Shown piece after piece: positions 47,206-60,070 of a stretch of DNA of 64,000 nt. The stretch is taken from the NCBI GenBank assembly GCA_021030915.1, contig JAGEMR010000041.1, positions 155,069 to 219,068 on the forward strand, given 5' to 3'. The notes below the pieces were generated by a model. The model was not told the origin of the DNA and ran no database searches. It worked only from the letters and a program-made list of their open reading frames with translations. The translations under genes and the position numbers were made by a program. This DNA comes from Astrothelium macrocarpum. Its lineage: Eukaryota; Ascomycota; Dothideomycetes; Trypetheliales; Trypetheliaceae. How positions within the stretch are numbered: the first letter of the stretch is position 1; every line of letters begins with the position of its first letter.

Positions 47206-48676
47206 TGGCTGAATTTAGCATTCGCACACCATGGAGCACAGGTTTTAGCGGATGATAACAGGTTGAGAATACCCACGTTTGCATTTATTGGCATCTTATT
47301 TCGATTCAGTTTTCGCTTTCGATGATGATAGACGAGCAAATGTCAACTATCATGAGTATGCTTGTGTTCCACGTTGACGTGTTGCGGACATGATAGAATT
47401 CACTAACGGCCTACTAACCAAATAGCACGCATGAGCGTGATTTCTACAATCACATGGACTGCCTCTTTTACTGGCTCGTCTTTGAGCTGCTGTTGAATAG
47501 GAACAACACCACTCGTAGCAAGAAGCTTTTGGATATGCTTCTTTCACTCACACTTCGGTCGTCTAGGATACTTGCTCATTTCATCAATAAAATCTCCCCT
47601 CTCCCCCTTGGACTTTCACGTTCGAACGTTTTCTGTAATTTTTTCAACTTCAATTTTGTGATGTAAGGGAGAATGGATCTTCAGAAAATTAGCTAACTAC
47701 GTTAAGGACGAACGCAAGCCGATTCCGACACCTGCATCTAACCACGGCAGCCACCTCGCGTCTAACGCCAGACAATTCCTTCGTTCCCGGCAATAACCTA
47801 TTGACAACATCTATCAAGCTATAGTGCGTAGCAGCTTAATATGAGGCATAAAACTCAATGAAAATGTTGAAGTTAGAGTTCTAGAAAATGGTGTGAAACC
47901 TGGATGCTGATATCAGTAACCCTAACCCTAGGGATCTAGCCCCACCATAGCTGAAGTTCTATGCATGAATTATGAATTGTTCATTGCATAAGAATATGTC
48001 ATGAAGAATCATTCCCCGTGAGGCGCACCTTTATAAATGCCAACTGCATAAGCTTATCAGAGTATCGTGCAGGTGGTCAGTTAAAGGCACCAAGAGGTCT
48101 GGCTCCTGCCTCCATCAAACATCACTGCGTGTCCACCTCAACTTGGACAAATCCTTACAATCCGGAAGCTATCTTTCAGGACGGTGGACTACAGCCTTTT
48201 CACTTAAATTACACCTTACAAAACTTCTAGTCTTGTTCAAAAATGCCATCGCTTCCGACCATGCCAGCAGGCGTTGTGGTCTCTTCTGATTACCGTGGCT
48301 CCCATGAATTAGTCAACGGGTCTACTTGAACATCTGTACCACAGACACTTCTAACACCAAGATTTTTGCGAAGCCAGATGGAGTGTGCGCGCCTTGAGAC
48401 GTCTCAAGATTGTTTTGCTCTAAGATCTATATAGTGTACGGACATCCTCTTAAGAGATGAGAACTAGGTTGCAAAAGTAGCCGAAAATGACCGCCCCGGT
48501 CACCATTGAACGAACTTCTCAGCTGGATACATCTAGCACTGCCATAGATATATCCGGAACGCCTATTGGCCAGTGAGCGGCTGGGACTGTTGCCACTCTG
48601 AAGATTCAAGATTGAAGATTGAAGTCGTTAGTACACAGAGTGATGTACCGACTTCTATCAGCTTTTCAGAGCGGAG
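47206..48676. other. Tail-to-tail intergenic region
   Basis: About 1.5 kb between the convergent POL31-like and FSH hydrolase genes. A telomere-like 17 nt motif lies at 47917-47933. The frame at 48018-48230 has no motif. Confidence 0.55.
47917..47933 (+). repeat. Interstitial telomere-like motif
   Basis: TAACCCTAACCCTAGGG holds just over two units of the common fungal telomere repeat CCCTAA. It may be a chance match, a telo-box-like factor site or a trace of break repair. Confidence 0.5.
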
Positions 48677-49883
48677 TCAAACCATTAGCTCACTCTTCAC
48701 AGCAGCAGCTTGCACTACCTCTGCTATTTTCTGATGCACATCCTCCGCTCTCGGGATGTTATGGCCGCCTTGATGCATATACCTCTCCCTCAATCCCTCG
48801 TCGCACATCTCAATTAAAGCCAGGCTCTTCTTCAGATCTACGTCCTGGGCTCCATATATATGCGCTGTCGGGATCTGAATCCTCTCTTTGTCCACCTCCG
48901 GCACAAATCTTCTCACTGTGCGCGCACCAGCTCCCTCCTCGTCCGACGTGTATCCCGAGTCAGTGGTGAGCTCCAGTGATGACCGCCCGGACGCCGATCT
49001 TTTCATCTCGATGATCTGTTCTGGCTCATTCACCGTATCCCCATGCATGACTCCATCCCTGATATATTGCTCCGTGACATCCACGCCAAGATCGGGGCTG
49101 CGGGTGAAGGGGAGATCGCCACAGATGAACACAGCAAAGCGGAAGAGTGGCAACGCGAGAGGGTTTTCGATTTGGTGATATAAAATCACTGGTGATTCAA
49201 TCAATAATCAGGCTTTTCACTTGGCCTATGAGGATTGGGAGTTTTCATTTTCATACCTGAAGCAGCTAACGCTGCGCCCTGCAAAGGGAAACACCATCAG
49301 TTAGCGAAGCTCGCAGAAAGGCTTGATAAGGAGTCACTCACCTGACTAAATCCGATCACGGCATCAAACGGCCCTACAAGAACCAGACATCCGTCAGTCG
49401 GCCTGTTTCACATTTCCAACAACACTTTGCACGCCCACAGATTATCCCCATTGTGAGCTTCCCCTTCAACTTTCGACAAAGAAAAAATGAAAGGAAAAGA
49501 GGAGAATAAGAAAGGCATCACCTTCATCCTCAATAATCTCATTCACATACTCATGTGCTGCCTTCACGCTTCTCATACTATTATCCTTATAATAGCAAAA
49601 ATATGGCCCCGGGAAAACGGTTGAGATTTCAGGATAGCTCTCAAAGTCTTCCTCGCCATCGAAGAAGCGATACTCGTAGTGCTCGGGGAGGAGGGCGCGA
49701 AAGCCAGCGGTCTGAGCTTCGAGTATCAGGGCGCTGGTGCCTTTACTGTTCTGTGCGTGAGCGTGCCGACAACATCTGATCTAAGGAGGACAAGAGAAAG
49801 GGAAATGGGAAGAATCATCAATCTGGGAACGTAGAACGGAGAGAAAAGCAGAAAGCATACCCATGCAAACAGAGGACTTTCAT
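48677..49883 (-). CDS. FSH-type serine hydrolase (LovG-like esterase/thioesterase)
   Basis: Alpha/beta hydrolase of the FSH1 family. Five exons: 49861-49883, 49522-49775, 49342-49373, 49257-49278, 48677-49188 (280 aa). It starts MKVLCLHG, the first strand of the fold. The nucleophile motif GFSQGAALAAS holds Ser and is assembled across exons 3-4. The aspartate is probably in IPTAHIYGAQDVDL and the His in HQGGHNIPR. All three are present, so it should be active. It lies 1.1 kb downstream of the PKS on the same strand. In the lovastatin pathway LovG, of this family, releases the finished chain from a thioesterase-less PKS, and the same job is likely here (inference). The exon 1-2 junction is the least sure: the ATCAG acceptor gives GCCRHAHAQNSKGTS, slightly longer than usual. 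The third and fourth exons are only 32 and 22 nt. Confidence 0.87.
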
Positions 49884-50976
49884 ATTGTGGCAGTCTAGTA
49901 AGTACGTCCTAAGAAGTATCAGGGACTCAGATGTCGAATCCAATCTTGACTACGCATAAGTTGCAAAGAAAGCAGTACGATAGTCAACCTTCCGATTCCA
50001 ACAGTGCAGGCTTTAAGAGTAAGCGAGCAGCCTTGTCTTCTCGGGAGTTTGGGGAACGGGTCTCCATCTGGCTTATCTCTAACGAGTAGTAGGTGTACAA
50101 AGGGACGTGGGAAAGGAAGATCCGCACCGGATGTGCCCCAGTGCTGACGTGTCTAAGCTGCTACATATCTCATCTTATGACCCTACACCTGCTCAATGAC
50201 GTCAAATCAGGCGATCTGGTAGGATACCTTCTCGCATGATCGACAAGAAACATGGCTAAAAACTTGGCTTTGCCCGACTTATCAAGCGTCAGCCGCTCCG
50301 TCCAAACTCGTTTGGGTATGGATATGGGTGTACGGAAGGTTGCAAAAGCAGCCGAAGGCACTTGTGATTAGGTTCGCTTAAGCTGCACGTATGTTCAGTC
50401 CCTTGCGACTAGGCAATGTTTAGGACGGGCATTAAGACAGAGATGGACGTGCCAGGCTGTCTGGCTAATTAGAGCGGATTTGTGATGTTTCCGCGCGACT
50501 ACAGCTTAACAGGTATGGCTCGAGCGGGCCTCAATGAGGCTGATGTCTGGGATTTGATCTCCTAGATCGCTCGAAAGAAGATAGTCCCATCTCCAATTGA
50601 CAAGTGTTTTAAAGCAACTAACAACAAGAAGCAAGACATATCGTAGTAATGATCGTTTCGTACCGAGAGCTGATTTAAATGAAATAAAAGGAGAACGTCC
50701 AGGCTGTCAAATATGAGACTCTACACATTAATGTCTCCATTCTTACAAAGACGCAATACATAAAGCCGGAGATCTAAGCTGCACTGTTGTATCTATCGTC
50801 TCTATCACGTGTATTTCCAGGGGTTGCTTATGTCATGACGCTAAAGCGCTAGCGTTTCCATGGCTTTGGTTGTCCTGAGACTTAGAACTCCCTGTGACGG
50901 TATGATTTAGATCCAGCGACACAAATGTTCGGCTCCAGCACATACCTTTATGAACGTTTTATGCCTATTGACCCAT
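49884..50976. other. Intergenic region between FSH hydrolase and PKS
   Basis: 1.1 kb serving as the 3' flank of the PKS and promoter of the hydrolase gene. The frame at 50170-50361 has no motif. No pathway-specific regulator is encoded here. Confidence 0.6.
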
Positions 50977-53900
50977 CTAATGGCCCGCTTTCACTACCTC
51001 CTGTGGAACAAGCGAGCTTTTCTCTGCAATCTTGAGCGCAAGTTGCTGCATTGGAACGGCGCTCAAGATATCGAAGACGCTGACTTGACTCTTCAGTTCC
51101 TTGAATATCCACTGTAGTAGTGTAACCAGTTAGCCATAGATAATCAACGGGTAGACGAAAGTAGAGAGCAATGGAGTGTGGGACAAATAGATCAAACTTA
51201 CGTTCCGCACTTCAATTGCCATGAGCGAGTCGACACCGAAGCTATGCACGGGCTTGGCAGTATCAAGGTCATCGGCGGCCATGTTAAGCGATTTGCCTAA
51301 TTTAGCCGCAAGAGCAATCTCGACCAATTCCCCTGCTTGAGCCAGCGATGTGACGACTGTCAATTGGCCCCGAACCTCCACAGCAGAATCCGCAGCGTCT
51401 CCCGAGACACCCTGTACATCGAGCCGGCCAAGGTACGACCATTTGGCATCCTCGAAACTACTGTTTGTTTTCAAGTGCTCCATCTGCTGTCCAATGCCAC
51501 CAGTAATGGCACCTGTGATTAACTGCGGTGGCATGGGATGATCGCCCTCCGAATAACCGGTGATGGCGGATTCAAACACGCGGTACAGCTCTTCCGGCCC
51601 CATGGCCAGGCGCATGAAGTCGGCTTTGTATTCCTCGGCGAGCTCGACGTTTTCCGCAACCCAACCAATTCCTGCCATCATTGTCAAATCCAAAGAACAG
51701 GCGGGAAGTCCTTGCGCCCGCCGCCAGTGAGCGAGACCGTCTTGGAAAGTATTTCCAGCCGCATAGTTGCTTTGAGATCCGTTGCCAACGATACCAGAAA
51801 TGGAAGCGAGCATCACAAAGAAATCAAGATCCTTAGGCATGAGGTTGTGTAGATTCCACGAACCTTGGATTTTGGGTTGTGCTGTTGCAGCCCAAGGTTC
51901 GTACTCCATTTCTTCAAAATAAATGTCATTGAGGACCATGGCGCCTTGGACTAATCCCTTTATAGGAGGACATTCGGATGAAATCTGTTGAACAACAGCT
52001 TTCAGGGACTCGTAATCCGTGATATCGCAAGCAAATGAGACCGGGCGAGCCCCCAGGTCTGTGAGGCGGGAGATCGTTTTCTTGGCTTCCGGTTTCGCAT
52101 CCCCAGACCGAGAGATGAATGCGATATGCTTGGCTCCATTCTTAGCGAGATATTCTGCAAGGGCTCGGCCAATGCCTCCAAGGCCACCGACAAGAACATA
52201 AGTTGCATTTGCGTCTAGTGTCAGTGGGTGAGGATTGCGCGGGATGACTGGAACTAAATCCTCTGGATCGACTTTGAGCACAATCTTTCCAATATGTTTC
52301 CCTTGTTGCATCAAACGGAATGCCTTCTCTATCTCCGAGTACTTGTAGACGGTGGTTGGTTTAATGAGGCCAACGGTTCCATTTCGTACCAGCTCAAAGC
52401 TGTCCTTGAGTACACGCGCCATCAGTGATGGATTGTGACGATACATGTGCTGTTCAAGTTCGTCAGCATTGTGAAGACAGGTAGGTAAAGGACGTGCAAA
52501 CCTCGAGATTTACACTTGCAAAGGTCACATTGCGAAGGAAAGGCATCATCTCCAACCCACTATTGGCCAAGATATCCTTCTTGCCTACTTCGATGAATCG
52601 ACCAAACATAGCAACACACTCCCAAGTCTTCCGGAGGGCCTCTCCGGCCAGGGAGTTGAGTACTACATCGACACCTCTGCCATTCGTCACACGCAAAATG
52701 CTTTTAGCAAATTCCGTATCGCGTGAGTTGAAGATGTGATCTTCTGGAATCTGGTATTCGTCTACAATCAGGCGACGCTTTTCCGCATTGCCAACCGTAA
52801 CGAAGATCTCGGCACTGATGTGCTTTGCCAATTGAATGGCAGCCTGCCCCAAACCTGCAATGTTGATTAGCACCCAAGACCCCCAGATCCAATTCTGAAA
52901 CTTTACTTACCGCCGGCTGCGCTGTGGATCAAGATGGATTCACCACGGGAGAGACGGCCGATCTCTATAAGACTTTGGTAGGCTGTGCCGTATACTGTTG
53001 GTATAGAGGCACCTTCCTCTAAACTCATGTGGTCCGGGAGTTTGTTCACAAGACTTTCGTGAGTATGGATCAGGCTGGCGTATGCGCCCACGAAGAACGT
53101 CGCAACTCGATCACCGGGTTTGAGTAAAGTAACTCCAGGTCCGGTTCTTTTGATAATCCCAGCGGCGTCCAAGCCGAGTACAGTATCAGGAATGAGACCC
53201 ATGCTGACCATGATATCCCTAATTGAATGTAAGTTAAAAGACAGATACCAAGTCAGACGATATGATTGCTCACATGAAGTTCACACCATTGGCTCTGACC
53301 TCAATTTCGACATCGTTGTCACCCAAAGTCGCCAATGGCTCCTCGTCATCGATAAAATGCATCGTGTCCAGCATGCCTGGAGTACCGATGGCAAGCCGAA
53401 GAGGGCGACCAGGCTGCACAAAAGACTGCGGCTCCGGGGGTAGCTGACGGCCTCGAACATGCAAAGCATGATTCGTGGGTTTCTCGTCGTAAAGTCTGGC
53501 GATGTGAAGACGACCGTTGAGCTCGCAGGCCTCGCTCTCAATGTTCGGAGACTCTGCTTCGCTCTCTGACTTGAAGTTCCGCACAATCAAGTCAGCCGTA
53601 TGTGAACTCGAGATCTGTGCTTTGGTGGACAGGTCGAGCTGGAACACTGGGCTATCCGGCTTCTCGGTTCTAATTGTGCGCAGAAGACCATTCGTAGCAC
53701 AGAAATGAGGGTTGCTGGATGAGTCGATTTGGATGCCAGCCCGGGAGACCCAAAGTCCACCCTTGCAACTAAGAAGCACCTTCTTAACGTATCCAAAATC
53801 TTCCTCTGCAATGTCGGCTATCAATGGCCTTTCAACTTCAAGTAAAGATACAACAGCTTTGCCAGAAACTGGTACCTTACCATCAGCATCAGGAGTGGCC

Positions 53901-56900
53901 GCTTCTTTCAAGGTTGCGCTATCGACCTCCAGACCTAGTTCTTTAAGCTTACTGATGACGTTGTCAGCAAGCTTGCAACTTTCCGGTGACCGATCAGTGG
54001 CATTCAGGACAACCACATGTGTGAATGGTAGCTTCCCTGAGGCTGGCGATTTAGTAGTTACCATGAATGATGCGCATTGGTGACGAAGATCGCCCTTGTC
54101 TCGAACAATAAGATCGAGGCCGTTGAATTCTGATGCGAGATGCCGTCTCCAAGCTGCCTCGTTGACCATAGGTTGCCCAACACGGCCGTCTTCAGCCAGC
54201 CACCAGGAGGGTCGGATGCCCATAACGAGGCCAATATAGTCCAAAGAATCTGTGAACTCCGTAAATATCAATTTACCGCCTGGTCTCAAAAGCCAATGAC
54301 AATGAGATAATGCCTTGACGATATTCTTAGTTTCGTGAAGCACCTATTTATGTGTCAGACTTGCTGTGATGTTGGTGCGGTAGAGCGATACTCACATTCC
54401 CAGCAATTATCACATCAAAAGACTCTTTCTCAAAGCCTTGATCCGAAGGATTCTGATCAATGTCTAACTTTTTATACTGAAGTCGATCTTGCCATGGTTT
54501 GAGGAGCTTCTGGGCATCTTCGAAAAGGCTGGGGTCGCCATCGGTGAAGGTATATTGGTTGAATCTAGGAGTTTGCTTCCTGCCTAAGATTTCGAGGACT
54601 GGTAATGAGATTGAGCCTTTGCCAGCACCAACTTCGAGGTAATTCAGGCCGGGCCGCTTGTGTGCCTGCAAGTCTAGCCATTTCATCATAGCATGATTCG
54701 CACTTTGCAGTCCAACACTATCGGTACGGTATTCAGAAAACAGATTCTCTTTCGCCATGACGGATTCTGGGGAAATGCTGCCGTCGAGAATGCCCCTGAG
54801 ACTTTCGCCAACCGCCGAAAGAAGCCGCCCATCGATGCCTTTGCTTGTAGTTTCCTTCAAGAACTTGGCGACCTCTACAGCGCTAAGATCCATAGACCCA
54901 ACGTTCGTGAGTTCGATACGGCGACGCATCCATTGCACCAAATGCACGAGATGAGGAGCCATCGTAGCTTCTGTGGTAGGATCAAGGCCAGACAAAGCTT
55001 CCACCATGTAGATTCTAGCTGCTTTTTCGTAATCTGAGAGAGCTCCCTTGGATACGGATGTATCTTTCCGATTTGGAAGGAGCACTATCTCGGCATCCTT
55101 TTGAGTCAAATGATCCACATCTTCTCTCCACGACATTGTAGAACACAATTTCCTGATATTTGCTGAAGAATCTTGCAAAGAGTCCGAATCGCCTGACGAC
55201 AAGCCCAATTCCGTACCCAAGAATCCCTTGATAATTATTTTAGGCTGACTCCAACCCGAGTCGCTCATAACGACTGGTCCGATGATGTGACGGAAACCTT
55301 TGCGAGTTGTCTTTGCGAAACCACAGAACTCGGCACCAGCACCCTTTGGAAGGTCGGCAGATACAAACATATAATCTATCGATGTAGGGACCATGCCTTG
55401 TGTGCAATATGTTGCAGCGGTGAAGAAGGTCTGAAAGATACCATCCAGGGTTGTTGGATGCAGGAGATGATCATACTCATATTCATGGGGCATGATGGAC
55501 TTCGTATCCGGTATTTCTAGGGAGCAACATCCAATACCCTCAGTGTATTGAATTTTTGTAATCGTCCGGAATTTGGGTCCTGTGTGCCATGAGCTTGGAG
55601 AGTCTAAGTATTGTAATTGCAGAAACCTTACCGTAATTTAGACCTCGAGTATCCCACTTAGCATAGAAGTCTTCGGGTTTCATAGAATCTTTGCAGACAT
55701 TCTGATATTCTGCATATTCTTGTTGGTAAGATGTCCATTCTTGAGCAACCTCTTCTGTGCTCGAAAGCTCATTAGGGGTTGTCTCATAGAGTATTTGCAT
55801 AAGCCCTGAGCAGTGCTCAACATATTCCCCACCCTTTGGCTGAGAATATACTGTGAATTCCCACCAAAAGGAGTCGGAGCTTCTGATCCCTACTTTCCGA
55901 GGCTTCAAGCATAATTCCATTGTGACACCCTCATCGTTCGTCGGTATCATCAAGGCATGGCCAATGACGACATCTCGAAAGTCAAAGCCTTTAAGCTTCT
56001 TGTTTTCTTCGGCCAGCTGCTGACCGGCTTCAAGAACAGCGCAAATCATGCCCGCTGCCGGGTATAGTATTGATCCTTGAATTTGATGCTGACTTATCCA
56101 GGGAAGCTCAGACATTCTGAGTATGTTCTTCCATCGAGGCTCAAAGGGATTGAAATCCTCTACGGGTTTTCCGACGAGATCAAGTCGGGGGTTGTTTCGA
56201 AAACGATGGATCTTCATGGCGTCGGATTCGTGCCAGAATTTGTGAGTATGACTTTGCATGTTAGCATTCTTATAATTTATCAAGCATAGTCTAGGGAATT
56301 GAGGACAACCTACTTCCACGAATAAGTTGGCAAGTCAATTAGGCAGACCCCTGGATATGCTTTTGTGTCGAGAGAGTTTACGCGAAGAAAATCAAGTTGC
56401 TGTCCCTTCGTCCAAAGGGCCCCAATCGTTTCCAAAGACGTGTTCGCCGCGTCTTGCTTACGGATTAGTAGAGAGTGATACGAAATCTCTTCCGCTCTTC
56501 CATTTGCAATCAATATTTGTTTTAGCGGGCCTTGAAGCGCACTATGGGGCCCGAGTTCTAGTAGAGTGTCGATTGATAAACCGCCTCGACGACGGCGGCC
56601 ACCACCCTTTGAAGCCTCGGGAATCATTGCCTGTACTGCCTGGACAAACTGCACAGGAGAGACCATATTGCGAACCCAATAAGAAGCGTCTAATCCTGAA
56701 GTCGCAATTTGGGATCCAGTAACTGAGGAGAACATGAGGGGCGCTGACTTGGAAGTTAATAAAGAGATGTCGTTGATTGAGGCACGATATTCATCTGCAA
56801 TGACCTCCATATGGGGACTGTGGTAGGCATTTTCGACCTTCAACCGTCGAGCAAAAACATCGTCCAATTTAAGGAGCCCCTCGAGTTTCTCCAAAGCAAG

Positions 56901-59900
56901 CTTGTCACCGGAAACTGTCACATTTGACGGACTGTTGATGCAAGCTATTATGGCAATTTCTGACGGTGCTAACTTTGTAAGGTACTTCTTTGTATCTTCC
57001 TCGGAAAGGCCGACAGACATCATGGCACCGTCTAATTCAGGTTGGATAGTCTTGATGGATTGGGACAATCGGCCCCTGTGATAAGCGATCTTCCAGCAGT
57101 CTTGCGCAGAGAGGGCTCCTGCAGCATATGCCGCAGCTAGTATCCAGGTCAGTAAATCAACTCATAGCCAATAGTCTGCCAATCACTTACCAATCTCACC
57201 ACTGGAATGCCCAACAACAGCCGCAGCCGTCACACCCCAATGGTCAAGGAGTCTGACGAGAGCGATTTGCAAGATTGCACAAAGGGGTTGCGAGAATTTG
57301 GGCTGGTCAATGCGTGAATCTTCCGCCAAAGTTGTCATTTCATCCCAAACACTCCAGTCAGCTCCCAGGCTCTTTAAGTACTCATCAGCCTCTTTCAAGG
57401 TCTGAGCGTAGACCTCGTAAATGAGCAGTGCTCGCCCCATAGCTTGCCACTGTGCCCCTTGACCGGTAAAGACGAATGCGATCTTTGGAACTTTTCCAAC
57501 TCGACCACTTTTAATTCTTTGAGTCAATGCTGACGTTAGTTCTTCTACAGAAGATGCAACAAAAGTAGCTCTCCATTGGAAAACGCTTCTCCTGTTGTCA
57601 AGAGTAAAAGCCAAATCCGAAAGCACGTCATCTACCGCAGACGGAGCTCCCGTAGTCTTTTCCTTGACATAACCTACAAGGGCATCAGCCATACGCTGTA
57701 GGCTATTTTGCTCAGGTGAAGATAAAACGAAGAGTCTTGGATGTTTTTCCAGTTCTGACAACAATAATTTCGGGGATTCGCTCCGTTCGCTCACTGGACT
57801 ATTAGTCATGGTAACATGGCCAGAGTCAGTTTCCCCGTCCAAAAGTGGCGGCGACGGGACGGTGGCTGTATTTCCAGTTAGTCCTCTCAGCTTCAAATAA
57901 TGGTAAGCGTCGTCTATAATAGCATGAGCTGCAAAAGGTTAGCCAAGACCAGCAACAGCAAACGACAACCCACACACCATTAGTGCCACCGTAACCGAAG
58001 GAGTTCACTGATGCACGACGCAGACCAGTAGTAGGCCAAGCAATTGTCTTTGTAGGGATTTTGAGGCCCCACTCATCCAATCGTAGTTTGGGGTTGGGGC
58101 GCTTAAAGTTCAAACTTGGAACAATAACGCCATTTTCCAAGCAGAGTATAGACTTCAAGAGCCCTGCAAGTCCAGCGCAACCTTCTAGATGACCGATATT
58201 GGTTTTGACTGATCCTACGTAGAGTGGCTGTCCGGTCTCCCTCTTGGCTTTACCTAGAGTATTACCCACAGCACTTAGTTCTAGCGGGTCACCAACAGGC
58301 GTTCCCGTTCCATGGGCTTCGAAATATTGGGTCTGAGCGTATTCCAAGCCGGCTTTTTCGTATACCGAACGAATCATCGACGCTTGTGCGTCAGAATTCG
58401 GTACTGTTATCCCAGGGGTTTTACCTGCATATTGATGAGCGAACTCACTGCAGGCAATGTCAAATCAAAAAGACAATATTACCATCTTGATTGATACCAC
58501 TTCCTCTGACAACAGCACGAATGGTATCACCGTCGCGAAGTGCATCATCCAACGGCTTTAAAGCCATAACACAAATGCCTTCACCCCGTGCGTAGCCATT
58601 TGCCCGATCGTCGAATCTAGACTTTAGATTAGTACAAACTTCACTCAGTTAGATCGGGTGGACTTACGTGTAGCACCGACTATCCGGACTCAGCATGTGG
58701 AGCGATGTGAGGGAGGTTGGCATGTCAGGCACTAGTATTAGTTGCGAAGCGGCGATCAAGCTCATTTTTGCTTCTCCATTCCGAATGGACTGGCATCCAA
58801 GATGACTATTTATGATCAGGTAATTACACACAGTAGCTGCGCGGTCGTTGACTACTTACAGTGCGACGAGTCCACTGGAACACGCCGTATCTAAAGTGAG
58901 GGACGGTCCATTAAGATTGTAAAAGTGAGAGAGTCGGCTTGAAAGCATAGCGTAACCACCTCCAATGGCCTGGTAAAGAGGTGTATCATCTGTGATAATA
59001 AGTATTCGCTTACTAAAGTTGCAACGGACCACCAAGGGGTACAATTAGAAATGTCATGTGCCGCAGATTTGAGAATTTGCCGTCACTTATTCAGAAGATC
59101 AAAAGCGCATTCTTGAACTATCAAAAACACGTGGTTTTTTCTCAAGAAACGCCTCTGACAACTTTGACATTTGTGGTAGTAGAGGGTCTAATACGTTGGT
59201 CGCAAATCACGTGCTTTGCAGTTTGTGACATTCCTTGTTGTAGCCCCTGGTGAGATGTACCTACCAATATCGTACGCCTGAATAGCATCATAATCTGTGA
59301 ACTGTTATCAAAACCAATATCCAAGGAATGAGGGGAGTGAATAGAATTCACAACGCATGCTCGATCAAGACAGGTTACAGTAAATATCATTGCATCCCTC
59401 TAAAATATGCTCTCTCGTGAGAGAAAGATTGTGTCTTCTGAGAACCGAACGGAGAAGATAAAAGCAGCTAATCATACCTTTGCTTGAACATCCAACGTAA
59501 CAAGAAGTTTCGCTTCCTGCGACTTTGTCCAAGGGAATACCACCTTCACAGTTGTTAGTCGTGTGAATCTTGCGAACTTAATATTCACAAGGTTACCATT
59601 TTCTAAACATTCGTAGGTGACCTCGAGCAACAGTCTGAGCTGGGCATCGAGAGCTGTCGCTTCAGCGGCGGTAATAGAAACTTAAAAGTGTTAGCAACAA
59701 AGCTGTCAAAGGGTACATTTGAGATTGATTTACAGAACTATTTGAGTGTTAGCAAGGCTGCTCGGTATAAAATGGCAATGGATGGTCTTACGGGTGCATC
59801 AAAGAGACCAGGATCTTCTGTGAGAAAATGTGCCCCCTTCGAATTCGTAGTGCCAGCTCGATTTTGATACGGATGATAGTACTGATCAATACTATACCTG

Positions 59901-60070
59901 TCTTTGGGAACCTCAGACCAGGCGGCACGGCCCTTTGAGAGCATCTCAAAGAATGCTTGAGGAGACCTTGCCTCACCGGGGAAGCGGCAGCCTGTCCCAA
60001 CGACAGCGATGGGCATGACATTGTCTTGCTCATAGGCAGCCATGTTGCCATTCGCTTTTTCACTGGACAT
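50977..60070 (-). CDS. Highly reducing type I polyketide synthase (KS-AT-DH-CMeT-ER-KR-ACP)
   Basis: Iterative synthase making a reduced, possibly C-methylated polyketide; 2,596 aa as modelled. Exons: 59792-60070, 59734-59737, 59597-59680, 59478-59543, 59265-59294, 58860-58989, 58668-58805, 58483-58616, 57978-58424, 57191-57928, 56314-57136, 55632-56251, 54396-55579, 53274-54343, 52911-53218, 52502-52854, 51202-52449, 50977-51111; all phases agree. KS 18-440: Cys191 (DTACSSG), His326 (EAHGTGT), His367 (NIGHLEG). AT: Ser679 (GHSSGE). DH: His1013 (HQIQGSILYP), Asp1210 (HPTTLDGIF). CMeT: LEVGAGKGS at about 1485. ER: HSAAGGLGQAAIQLA at about 2013-2027. KR: GGLGGIG near 2222 and SNYAAGN. ACP: Ser2544 (GVDSLMAI). 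All catalytic residues are present, so it looks functional. There is no thioesterase; the adjacent FSH hydrolase may release the product. Odd points: the KS motif LDAQLRLLLE in place of DPQQR, a 4 nt exon and a 274 nt intron after exon 5. The product cannot be predicted. Confidence 0.95.
59734..59737 (-). other. 4-nt micro-exon of the PKS gene
   Basis: On the coding strand TTCT lies between a CTAACA branch plus ATAG acceptor and a GTAAAT donor. Adding it joins exon 1 (ending GLFDAP, phase 0) to exon 3 (starting TT TCT ATT ACC) and yields FDAPFFSIT, the conserved KS sequence. Without it the two flanking exons are out of phase. Confidence 0.75.

Noticed and set aside
50977..60070. Several separate PKS-like genes
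   Set aside because: All pieces join with consistent splice signals and phases into one standard domain order; the apparent breaks are short introns.
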